DNA of 64,000 nucleotides from an uncultured Collinsella sp. (GTDB lineage: Bacteria; Actinomycetota; Coriobacteriia; Coriobacteriales; Coriobacteriaceae), in contig CAKUGT010000002.1 of assembly GCA_934654795.1 (NCBI GenBank), forward strand, positions 58,133-122,132, in the 5' to 3' direction. Below the pieces are notes generated by a model. It was not told where the DNA came from. It searched no databases and saw only the letters and a program-made list of their open reading frames with translations. A program made the translations under genes and the position numbers. Positions 35,430 to 43,149 of the stretch are shown one piece after another (position 1 is the stretch's first letter; every line of letters starts with the position of its first letter).

Positions 35430-36521
35430 TTAGCGTTTCTTTCCGCGGAAGAAGAAGCCGTGCAGTGACGGCTTGAGGCCGCGGTTGGCGCGATGCTCCT
35501 CGACGCGCTCGTGGATCGAAGCGACGCGCTCGATGACTTCGTCGGGAATCGGCACGTCGGGATTCATGTTCTCGACCTGGCTGACCTCGGCGGCGGAGAC
35601 CTGGTCGATAATGGGCACATCGTCGTGCGAGATGACAGGTGTGGCGTCTTCCTTCATCTTGCGATAACGCTGCATCATGTCGGTCTGTAGCTGCTGGGCC
35701 GAAGGCGGCGTCCAGATGATGGCGTTGGCGCCGGCGGCGATGGTTTCACGGATGCTCTCGGGCGTCTTGCCGCCCGGCGCGATGAGCGGCAGGTTGGGAT
35801 AGTGCTTGCGCAGCTCGCGTAGGACCTGGGGCGTGTTCTTGCCGGCGGCGATGTTGAGAATCTTGGCTCCAGCGCGCACCTTGGCGTGGGCATCGTCGTC
35901 GCAGCGAACGACCGTAGCGATGACGGGGATGTCGGCGATGTTGGTGATGTGCTCGACCATCTCGGCGGTGGCGGGGGAGTTGACCACACAGCCCGCCGCG
36001 CCCTGCATCTCGGAGACGGCTGCCATCTGAACGGAGCGCTTGCCGGTGGTGGTGCCACCGCCCACGCCTACGAAGACCGGGCACTCGGCGACGGTCAGCA
36101 GCGCCTGCGTAATGGCGGGCTGCGGCGTGAAGGGGTAAACGGCAAAGACGGCATCGGCGTTGGAGTTGCGGATGACCGCGACGTCGGTGGTGTAGATGAG
36201 CGATTTGATACGACGGCCGAAGAGCGTGAAGCCGCTGGCCTCCTCAATCTCGTCGGGCATGCGGAGGGCCGCCTTGCGCAGGCGTCCGTCGATGGGCAGG
36301 GGCTCCATAGGGAGCAGGCCGTTGGGCGTGACGGCTACCTGGGGTTCGGTGAACTCGTCTGCGAGCTCGACCTCGGAGAAATCGACCGAGGCGACAATGT
36401 CCTCGTGAACCTCGGCGGGCACATCGATGGGGGCTTGGTCGTTTGTCGCGGCAGGCGTGTCGAAAGAGCTGGTGCCGACGAAGGCGTCGACGCGCTCATT
36501 TAGATCGTTGAGGGTATCCAT
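35430..36521 (-). CDS. TIM-barrel-like protein with disordered N-terminus
   Basis: 363 residues. The first 75 are acidic and probably disordered. Residues 80-280 alternate beta strands and helices with glycine-rich turns (FVGVGGGTTTGKRS, APGGKTPESIRETIAAGAN), the style of phosphate-binding TIM barrels such as aldolases or HisA-like enzymes. Similar proteins in Gram-positive anaerobes are often annotated only as hydrolases. No catalytic residue can be assigned. The tail is basic (FFFRGKKR). The ribosome site before 36521 is weak. Convergent to degV. Confidence 0.65.
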   Translation of the reverse strand: MDTLNDLNERVDAFVGTSSFDTPAATNDQAPIDVPAEVHEDIVASVDFSEVELADEFTEPQVAVTPNGLLPMEPLPIDGRLRKAALRMPDEIEEASGFTLFGRRIKSLIYTTDVAVIRNSNADAVFAVYPFTPQPAITQALLTVAECPVFVGVGGGTTTGKRSVQMAAVSEMQGAAGCVVNSPATAEMVEHITNIADIPVIATVVRCDDDAHAKVRAGAKILNIAAGKNTPQVLRELRKHYPNLPLIAPGGKTPESIRETIAAGANAIIWTPPSAQQLQTDMMQRYRKMKEDATPVISHDDVPIIDQVSAAEVSQVENMNPDVPIPDEVIERVASIHERVEEHRANRGLKPSLHGFFFRGKKR

Positions 36522-36712
36522 GGAAGCTCGATTCTATGTGATGACGGCCGGCGCGATGCAGCCGGAATTGCGAATGCTAAATCGTTTGACGAGTTGATTT
36601 TTCCCCGCCGCGCCATCCGTTAGACCGAAGGGCCGGCGAACGTGAAGGAGCTGTGGTGGCGGGTATTGAGGTGCTATCTTGAATGTCCCGTTTAAAAGAG
36701 AGGTGACGCGGT

Positions 36713-36883
36713 ATGGAATTGACAGCAATGTTTAGCTCGATTGGCCTGTGCGTGGGCGCAATCGTTGCCGCCGCGGTCATCTACTTTGTGGTCACGGCCA
36801 TTAAGGGCAAAAGGGCCGAACGCAAGGAGCGCGCGACGCTTAAACAGCATCGCGACCAGCAGAGCAAACGCGCACGGAGATAG
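36713..36883 (+). CDS. small single-pass membrane protein (56 aa)
   Basis: A short frame with ATG at 36713 after GAGAGGTG. Its product has one clear membrane helix (about 8-28, rich in Ile, Val and Ala) followed by a strongly basic cytoplasmic tail with many Lys, Arg and Gln. Such small proteins are easily missed by length cut-offs. It lies between divergent/convergent neighbours and ends 24 bases before the convergent methyltransferase stop. Function unknown. Confidence 0.6.
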   Translation: MELTAMFSSIGLCVGAIVAAAVIYFVVTAIKGKRAERKERATLKQHRDQQSKRARR

Positions 36884-36907
36884 CTTGTTGAGTTTTGGAT
36901 CCGTGCG

Positions 36908-38011
36908 CTAGCTGCGTTTTCGGATCAGGGCAATGTAGAAGCCCTCAAAGTCGCGGCTAGGCGGAATGGTGAGCGTGCCGGACAGGCCGTTGGCGATGGC
37001 CGATACCTGACCCGCGGCAATGGCCTCGGTTAGGGCGTTGGACTCGATGCGCGGCTCCTCGCCAGCTTCCTGGGCGCGGCGTGCCTCACTTTCGCTTGGC
37101 GTGCCGTCGAGGGGGATGAGCTCGCAGTCCATATGCTTGTCGAGGGCCTCTTGCAGGGCGTCCTCGTTTTCCTGCGGCAAGATCGAACAAGTCGAATAGA
37201 CGAGCGTGCCGCCCGGTTTGAGGGTTCCCATGGCGCGGTCCAGAAGCGCACGCTGCGAGCGGGCGCATTTGACGAGCAGCTGCTCGGTCAGGCCGCGCAG
37301 GGTTTTCTCGTTGCCGCTGATAACGGTGCCCGTGCCGGTGCAGGGAGCGTCGAGCAGGATGCGGTCAAAGCGGAAGAACTCGTCGAGCTCGCGTGCGTCG
37401 GTGCGCATGACGGGCACGTTTTTTGCGCCTTGGCGGTGGAGGTTGGCTTCGAGCTTCTCGGCGCGGGGAATGCTCATCTCGCAGGCGGTAAGGTGCGCCT
37501 GCCCCTGCGTGAGGGCGGCGATCTGCGTCGTCTTGCCGCCAGGGGCTGCGCACATGTCCAGGATGTCCTCGCCTACCTGAGCGCCCAGGACCAGCGGCGG
37601 CATCATGGACGACAGGCTCTGCAGGTAGATCTTGCCGTCGCGGTAGATGTCGAGATCCCACAGATCGGAAACCTGGGCCTCGGGCAGGATGAAGGCGTCT
37701 GGGTACCAGGTGACGGGGTTGTGAGCGATGCCGGCGGCATCGAGCGCCGCAGCGATGTCCTCGACGGTTGCCTTGAGCGTGTTGGCGCGCAGCGTGACCG
37801 GGCGTGTGGCCGCGGCGCCGAAGCCCTCGATCATGAGCTCGGCATCGGCGGGCGCATAGGCGCCGGCGACCGTGTCGACCATAAAGCGCGGCAGGTCGGC
37901 GGCGGAGTGTTGGGCGGCAAGCTGGTCGGAAAGCTCGGTAGCAGCAAACTGCCTGAGCTTGAGCTCGGCCTTGACCTGCTTTTTCTGCTTACGACGACGC
38001 GGCTTGGACAT
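36908..38011 (-). CDS. NOL1/NOP2/Sun-family rRNA cytosine-C5 methyltransferase
   Basis: 367 residues. The SAM-binding core is intact: DMCAAPGGKTTQ (motif I, about 165), DAPCTGTG (motif IV with one catalytic Cys) and YSTCSILPQENE (motif VI with the nucleophilic Cys). An N-terminal PUA-less region (about 1-100) is typical of RsmF/RsmB-like enzymes. It methylates cytosine in 16S rRNA, though which position cannot be told. The start at 38011 has GGGAAGGAAAG upstream. It lies 36 bases after metG on the same strand, probably as one operon. Confidence 0.9.
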   Translation of the reverse strand: MSKPRRRKQKKQVKAELKLRQFAATELSDQLAAQHSAADLPRFMVDTVAGAYAPADAELMIEGFGAAATRPVTLRANTLKATVEDIAAALDAAGIAHNPVTWYPDAFILPEAQVSDLWDLDIYRDGKIYLQSLSSMMPPLVLGAQVGEDILDMCAAPGGKTTQIAALTQGQAHLTACEMSIPRAEKLEANLHRQGAKNVPVMRTDARELDEFFRFDRILLDAPCTGTGTVISGNEKTLRGLTEQLLVKCARSQRALLDRAMGTLKPGGTLVYSTCSILPQENEDALQEALDKHMDCELIPLDGTPSESEARRAQEAGEEPRIESNALTEAIAAGQVSAIANGLSGTLTIPPSRDFEGFYIALIRKRS

Positions 38012-38047
38012 CCGTCTTTCCTTCCCATTCCATTACATGTCGAGTGT

Positions 38048-40198
38048 TTAGTACTGGCTCTCGTGCTTGCTGAAGAAGTCGAAGCGCGGGGGCAGTGGCT
38101 TTACGCGGTGCTCGCCGGGCTTCTCGCCCAGACTCTCCACAAATTCGTCCGTGGAGGCGAAGATGTTGTCCCAGCTAAAGAAGGCGACCGGGTCAACGTC
38201 GAAGTACTCGCAGATGAGCTCGCAGCCGGCAGGGACGATGCCGTGCATGAGCACGGTCGCCACGCGCAGCTCGGTAAAGGCGTCGACGAGGGCCTGCGTC
38301 ATTGCGGCGTTTGCCTCGTTACCCTCGAGCTTGTTGGCGGCCTTGGAGGCATCGCTCCAGCGCTTGTTGGCGGCGCGCAGGTAGTCGTCGCACACGGCAA
38401 GCGCGCGGTGCGTCTCGAACTTGTACATAGCCTGCTCAAAGGCGAGAGCTGCCTGCTCGGCGGCTTCGACCACGGCGGCAGAGGCCGCACCGGCGGGGAT
38501 GCAGCCGTTGCGATAGGGGCTCTCGTCGCCCTCCTTGACGGCGACGCCGTAGAAGCAGCTGCGGGCCAGGCGGTTGAACACGCCGGTCAGCAGCGCGCTC
38601 TCCTTAAGGGCCGGATCGATGACGCGCTTGTCGTCGCAGGCGCGCACCTCGTTGCCGTCCTTGTCCTTGCCGGTCACGCGGGTGTCGTATGCCTTGGGGC
38701 TAAAGCTCACCGGCTTTTCGGACAGGCCGAGCGACAGCCAGTGCGCGCGCATCTGCTCGCAGGTGTAGTGGTTGAGCAGGTCGTCTGCCGGCGGGGGAGG
38801 CGTCTGCGAGGACGAGCTGGCCTTTTTGCCCATGTAGAGCAGGTGGTAGCAGGCGCTGACGGTGCTCTGCGTAAGGTCCCAACCCAGGGCCTCCCACATG
38901 GCGGTCTGCGCGATGCAGTAGAAGTAGATGTTGTCCTGGCCAATAAACTGGTAGATTTGCGCGTCGTCCGAGCACCACCAGTCGCGCCAGTCGAGCGAGC
39001 TGTGCTGATAGGCGGGCGCAGGCACCTGCGTGGAATCGGCGGCGGGCTCGCCCATGAGGGCGGCATCCTGGGCGGCGACACCCTCGGTCACGCCGGCGGC
39101 CTTGGCGTCGCGCGCGAGCACGGTGCGGGTGTAGCTGATGGGCGCCCACAGGCTCTCGGGCCAGCACCAGCAGGTGACGTCGGAAACGCCGTCGACCTGG
39201 GGCACCGGGACGCCCCAGTCGATGTTGCCGGTGATGCGGAAGGGCACGAGCGCCTTGCCGCTGCGGAAGCGCACGCCGCCGTTGGCGAGCACCGCGTGGG
39301 CGTCGTCGCGCTCCTTCCAGCTGGGGAAGGTGACGGTAAAGCTATTCTTGTTGCCCTCGGGCTCCAGCACGGTGTGCTCGGGCAGCTGGTCCTCGACGGC
39401 GTCGAAAGCCTCGCGGAACTTGTTCTGAATATAGAGCTGAGCCGGCAGCAGCCACTCCTCCATGGTCTTGGAGACCACGGAGCGAACCTGCGGGTTCTGG
39501 GCGAGCTTGGCGGTGTAGGTCTTCATAAAGTCGAGGTAGGCCGGCAGGTCGAAGTAGAGGTTGTCGACCGGGCGCAGCTCGGGCACCTCGCCGGTGAGCT
39601 GGCTCTTGGGCGCGATGAGCTCCTCGGGCTCAAACTGGTGACCCAGGTCGCACTCGTCGGCATAGGCCTTCTCGGACTTGCAGCCCTGGATGGGGCAGCG
39701 GCCGATGACCTGGCGGCCGTTGAGGAACGTGCCGGCCTTGGCGTCGTAGAACTGCAAGGTGGAGCGCTTGGAGATGGTGCCCTGCTCGTGCAGGCGCTCG
39801 ATAATCTCGGCGGTTACCTCGTTGTGAATCTGGACGGCCGGCTCAAGGCCCGAGCCGCCGTAGATGTCGCAGCTGATGTTGTAGTTGTTGAGGGTCGCGG
39901 CCTGACGGGAGTGGTTGGACTCGACGTACTCGCTAATGGACTTGTCGTAGCCCTCGTTCTCCTTGAGCTTGCGGTAGCTCTCCATGATGGGCGAGCCGTA
40001 GCAGTCGGTGCCCGAGGTGAAGATCACGTTCTCGCGGCCCAGACGGTCGCGCAGGAAGCGGGCGAAGAAGTCGGCCGGGACAAAGACGCCACCAACGTGG
40101 CCGAAGTGCAGGCCTTTGTTGCCGTAGGGCTCGCCGGCGGTAACGATGGCGCGGCGCGGCCAGCTGGGACGGTCGTTCATGGAGTATTTGGATGCCAT
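38048..40198 (-). CDS. metG: methionyl-tRNA synthetase, divergent class I type
   Basis: 716 residues. Charges tRNA-Met. The HIGH motif is present as LHFGHVGG, followed by the MetRS-type FTSGTDCYGSPI; a zinc-like Cys/His knuckle lies near CPIQGC...CDLGHQ. The KMSKS loop is strongly altered: where KMSKS is expected the sequence reads MGKKASSSSQT followed by four prolines. The anticodon-binding helical domain fills the C-terminus. The start at 40198 follows GAAGGAG; the in-frame codons up to 40282 have no ribosome site. Assignment as MetRS rests on the HIGH/GTD region and overall layout; a class I synthetase-like paralogue is the alternative. Confidence 0.8.
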   Translation of the reverse strand: MASKYSMNDRPSWPRRAIVTAGEPYGNKGLHFGHVGGVFVPADFFARFLRDRLGRENVIFTSGTDCYGSPIMESYRKLKENEGYDKSISEYVESNHSRQAATLNNYNISCDIYGGSGLEPAVQIHNEVTAEIIERLHEQGTISKRSTLQFYDAKAGTFLNGRQVIGRCPIQGCKSEKAYADECDLGHQFEPEELIAPKSQLTGEVPELRPVDNLYFDLPAYLDFMKTYTAKLAQNPQVRSVVSKTMEEWLLPAQLYIQNKFREAFDAVEDQLPEHTVLEPEGNKNSFTVTFPSWKERDDAHAVLANGGVRFRSGKALVPFRITGNIDWGVPVPQVDGVSDVTCWCWPESLWAPISYTRTVLARDAKAAGVTEGVAAQDAALMGEPAADSTQVPAPAYQHSSLDWRDWWCSDDAQIYQFIGQDNIYFYCIAQTAMWEALGWDLTQSTVSACYHLLYMGKKASSSSQTPPPPADDLLNHYTCEQMRAHWLSLGLSEKPVSFSPKAYDTRVTGKDKDGNEVRACDDKRVIDPALKESALLTGVFNRLARSCFYGVAVKEGDESPYRNGCIPAGAASAAVVEAAEQAALAFEQAMYKFETHRALAVCDDYLRAANKRWSDASKAANKLEGNEANAAMTQALVDAFTELRVATVLMHGIVPAGCELICEYFDVDPVAFFSWDNIFASTDEFVESLGEKPGEHRVKPLPPRFDFFSKHESQY

Positions 40199-40331
40199 GG
40201 GACTCCTTCGCGTATAGGTGAGGGCGCGGCCGGGCGCGGGGCTCGGCGGCGCGGTGGTCAATTCGTGCATATCGTTCGACATTATCGCACATACGGGCGG
40301 GTGCGTGGCAGGGGCGCTATCCTAAGATGCT

Positions 40332-40901
40332 ATGAATGAGATTTCCAACATACATGCGTTTGAGGACGAGGATTTTCTGCACGCTTGCTTCGTGTGGGGG
40401 ATGATCGTGCTTGCGGTGTTCGCCGCTTGCCTGGTGCCGGTGTTTATGCTGCTGGGCGGGCCTGCGGACTTGGATGCTGCTGACGCGGACGGCTGGACGG
40501 CGGTCGTGGGCTGGATAGTCGGCTTGACTGCGGTTTCGGCAGCGTCGTTTGCCGTGCACGAGCTGGTGCATGCGGTGCTCTTTAAGTTGTTTGCGCCTGC
40601 CGGTGCGCACGTGACCTTTGGGGCGAACCGCGAGACGTGCATGATCTATGCCTGCGCTGAGGGCATTGTGTATTCGCGCCTGCGGTATGTGGCGATTTGT
40701 CTGGCGCCGACGGTTGTTTTGACGGTGGCGTTTGCCCTGGGCTTTGCGTTTTCGGGCTATCCGCTGCTGTGTTACCTGGCGGCCGGTCTGCACTTGTCGG
40801 GCTGTGTGGGCGACTGGTATTACGTGCGGACGATTCTGCGCGACCGCCGTATCGTCGCCTGCGAGGACACATCGTTTGGCGTTCGCTTTTTTGGAAAGTA
40901 G
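40332..40901 (+). CDS. DUF3267-like integral membrane zincin
   Basis: 189 residues with about four membrane helices. The second helix carries HELVH (about 81-85), the HExxH zinc motif, and a later helix holds HLSGCVGDWYY with a possible third ligand Asp, as in DUF3267 membrane metalloproteases. No substrate is evident. It is followed 61 bases later by queH on the same strand, and the -10-like TAATAAAT at 40932-40939 suggests queH may have its own promoter. Confidence 0.7.
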   Translation: MNEISNIHAFEDEDFLHACFVWGMIVLAVFAACLVPVFMLLGGPADLDAADADGWTAVVGWIVGLTAVSAASFAVHELVHAVLFKLFAPAGAHVTFGANRETCMIYACAEGIVYSRLRYVAICLAPTVVLTVAFALGFAFSGYPLLCYLAAGLHLSGCVGDWYYVRTILRDRRIVACEDTSFGVRFFGK

Positions 40902-40962
40902 CCTTTTGGGATGATTTTTCTGGGACGGGGATTAATAAATCATTGTGGGAGAGGAGATGTCG

Positions 40963-41538
40963 ATGAAGCCGTTGCTGCTGCATGCTTGTTGCGCGCCGTG
41001 CTCGCTGGAGCCGGTTCGCTTGCTGCGCGAGGAGGGGTTTGAGCCCACGATTTGCTGGACCAACCCCAATATTCAGCCGCGCGGTGAATGGCAGCGTCGC
41101 CTGGACGAGCTGCGCTGGTGGTGCGCTGACGGCGACATTGAGCTCATCGAGGCGGGCGAGGATCGCGAGCGTTGGGAGGCCGGTGTGGCCCCGCTGGGCG
41201 CCGATCGTCCCCGTCGCTGTTGCGCGTGCTATGCCTTGCGCTTGGCCGAGGCGTGCCGGGTTGCCGAGGAGCGTGGATTTGAGTACGTGGGCACGACGCT
41301 CGCCGTCTCGCCGTATCAGCTGTTCGACACCTGCAATGACGTGCTTGAGCGCCTGGCAGCCGCCCGTGGGCTCACCCCGGTGATTCGCGATTTTCGCCCG
41401 TACTATCCCGAGGCCACGCGCCGTTCGCGCGAGTTGGGCATGTATCGACAGAACTACTGCGGCTGTCGCTTCTCTGCTGTTGAGGCGGCCATGGACCGAG
41501 CCCGCATCCGCGACGAGCGCAAAGCGTCCAAAAAGTAG
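40963..41538 (+). CDS. queH: epoxyqueuosine reductase QueH
   Basis: 191 residues of the former DUF208 family. QueH reduces epoxyqueuosine to queuosine in tRNA, replacing the cobalamin-dependent QueG. Diagnostic Cys motifs are HACCAPCS (N-terminus), CCACYALRL (about 92) and YRQNYCGC (about 166), which bind an Fe-S cluster and second metal. The ATG at 40963 is used because GAGAGGAG ends six bases upstream; the ATG at 40957 is too close. queA follows after 64 bases. Confidence 0.92.
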   Translation: MKPLLLHACCAPCSLEPVRLLREEGFEPTICWTNPNIQPRGEWQRRLDELRWWCADGDIELIEAGEDRERWEAGVAPLGADRPRRCCACYALRLAEACRVAEERGFEYVGTTLAVSPYQLFDTCNDVLERLAAARGLTPVIRDFRPYYPEATRRSRELGMYRQNYCGCRFSAVEAAMDRARIRDERKASKK

Positions 41539-41602
41539 TTCTTTTGAGCTGACAGCCTGCTAGGATGTAGAGCGGACTTTACCTATATAAGGAGAATCTG
41601 AC

Positions 41603-42820
41603 GTGTCAATGCGTACCGATGATTTTGATTACAACCTGCCCGAAGAGCTCATCGCTCAGGCTCCCGCCGAGCCGCGCGATTCCTGCCGCCTGCTGGTGGT
41701 GGACCGTAGGGGTTCCGAGACGGGGACGCCGCTGGAGCACGGCGGCACCGTCGAGCACCGCGTCTTCCGTGACGTTATCGACTATATCGAGCCGGGCGAC
41801 GTGCTCGTCATCAACCAGACGCGCGTGATGCCGGCCCGCCTGATCGGCCGCAAGGCCGGCTCGGGCGGCGTGGTCGAGACGCTGCTGCTCAAGCGCCGTG
41901 AGGATGTGGATCCGCTCGGCCATGTGTGGGAGTGCCTGGTCAAGCCGGGCAAGCGCCTGAAGCCCGGTGCTCAGATTGAGTATCGCGCCGGTGGCGCCCA
42001 TGCGCCCGAGGGGGCTCCCGTGGTGCTGACGGCCGAGGTCATCGACTTTGTCACCGATAGCCGCGGTGGCCGTCTGGTGCGCTTTGAGCCGGCCGGTTGC
42101 AATGCCGCCGGCGACCCGCGCACGCTCGACGAGGCCATCCATGCTGCCGGCCACGTGCCGCTGCCGCCCTACATTACCGATTACGAGGGCGACCCCGAGA
42201 AGTACCAGACCGTCTACGCCATGAAGGAAGAGCACTCGGCTGCCGCTCCCACGGCGGGTCTGCACTTTACGCCCGAGCTTATGGCTGCCATCGAGGCCAA
42301 GGGTGCCAAGTTTGCCGCCGTCGAACTCGAGGTGGGCATCGATACCTTCCGTCTGGTGGAGGAGGACGATCCCACGCAGCATGTGATGCACACCGAGCGC
42401 TACCACGTGTCGCAGGAGGTTGTCGACGCCGTGCATAAGGCGAAGGCCGAGGGGCACCGCGTGATCGCCGTCGGCACTACCGCAGTACGCTCGCTCGAGA
42501 GCGCGTTTGACGCCGATGCTCCGGTGTCCGATCCGGCTGTGACGGCGCGCTATTTTGAGGGCCGCGAGGACGGGGCCGATACGCTCGGCCGCGGCGACAT
42601 CGTGGTGCGCGAGAACGCGACGACGCAGCTCTACCTCATGCCCGGCTCGACCTATCACGTGGTCGACGCGCTGATCACGAACTTCCACGTGCCGCGCTCC
42701 ACGCTCATGATGCTTGTGAGCGCACTTGCCACCCGCGACCAGATCATGGATGCCTATGCCGCCGCCATCGAGGAGCGCTACCGCTTCTTCAGCTTTGGCG
42801 ACGCAATGCTCATTTGTTAG
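41603..42820 (+). CDS. queA: tRNA preQ1(34) S-adenosylmethionine ribosyltransferase-isomerase QueA
   Basis: 405 residues, slightly longer than usual because of insertions. QueA moves the ribose of SAM onto preQ1 in tRNA to make epoxyqueuosine. Conserved segments are FDYNLPEELIAQ, RDSCRLLV, INQTRVMPARL, AAPTAGLHFTPEL and the C-terminal TNFHVPRSTLMMLVSA. The GTG at 41603 lies seven bases after AAGGAGA; the ATG at 41609 is possible. With queH upstream and tgt at 46464 it covers three steps of queuosine modification. A structured element begins at the base after its stop. Confidence 0.95.
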   Translation: MSMRTDDFDYNLPEELIAQAPAEPRDSCRLLVVDRRGSETGTPLEHGGTVEHRVFRDVIDYIEPGDVLVINQTRVMPARLIGRKAGSGGVVETLLLKRREDVDPLGHVWECLVKPGKRLKPGAQIEYRAGGAHAPEGAPVVLTAEVIDFVTDSRGGRLVRFEPAGCNAAGDPRTLDEAIHAAGHVPLPPYITDYEGDPEKYQTVYAMKEEHSAAAPTAGLHFTPELMAAIEAKGAKFAAVELEVGIDTFRLVEEDDPTQHVMHTERYHVSQEVVDAVHKAKAEGHRVIAVGTTAVRSLESAFDADAPVSDPAVTARYFEGREDGADTLGRGDIVVRENATTQLYLMPGSTYHVVDALITNFHVPRSTLMMLVSALATRDQIMDAYAAAIEERYRFFSFGDAMLIC

Positions 42821-42960
42821 TTACGCGGTTTTCCAAACCGCGTAACGGCTCGACGCTGCAAACGCCCCTAAGCGGCAATCTGACGTTCAATTGTCGGGCA
42901 TGACCAGAAGGTCAATGCCCTCCTCTTTCACGTCACCTTGCTCGCTTAGGGGCGTTTTCG
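42821..42960 (+). ncRNA. structured intergenic RNA element, copy R1
   Basis: It begins directly after the queA stop. Hairpin TTACGCGGTTT/AAACCGCGTAA (42821-42845) precedes a linker and a branched structure: P1 14 bp (42860-42873 with 42944-42957), an internal loop with GCAA/TTGC pairing (42875-42878 with 42938-42941), P2 TGACGT/ACGTCA (42881-42886 with 42930-42935) and P3 GGGCAT.GACC hairpin (42896-42920) with a bulged A. Copy R2 at 46013-46158 keeps the fold with different base pairs. No coding capacity. Confidence 0.75.
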
Positions 42961-43024
42961 CTGACTTCGCCAAAGCATCGGCAGGTACTCATTGGGGACG
43001 TACTTAAATGAGTGCCTGCAGAAT

Positions 43025-43088
43025 GAGAGTGGATAATCTCCCGTTTTTGGCCTGCTTGGGGGCTCAAAGTGGGAGATTATCCACTCTC
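43025..43088. repeat. 18-bp perfect inverted repeat
   Basis: GAGAGTGGATAATCTCCC (43025-43042) is exactly complementary to 43071-43088 with a 28-base spacer. It lies between convergent genes. The spacer contains TTTTT, but no T run follows either arm, so it is not an ordinary terminator. Confidence 0.7.
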
Positions 43089-43090
43089 GT

Positions 43091-43146
43091 CATTGGACTA
43101 GTCTTTGGGGACGTTCTTGTTTGACTAGTCGTTTAAGAACGTCCAA
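43091..43146. repeat. hairpin of the GGGGACGTTCTT repeat type
   Basis: GGACGTTCTT (43109-43118) pairs with AAGAACGTCC (43135-43144); flanking CATTGG and CCAATG extend the palindrome. It shares GGGGACGTTCTT and GACTAGTC with the larger palindrome at 46218-46374. Confidence 0.55.
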
Positions 43147-43149
43147 TGG

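Noticed and set aside
37133..40339. A 1068-codon plus-strand open frame
   Set aside because: It lies antisense to metG and the rRNA methyltransferase, whose motifs are unmistakable. Its product is Gly/Val/Ala-rich with no domain; it is an effect of high GC.
42846..42960. R1 as a plain intrinsic terminator of queA
   Set aside because: Its branched fold, conserved unpaired segments and lack of a proper T run do not fit a simple terminator, although it may still affect 3'-end formation.
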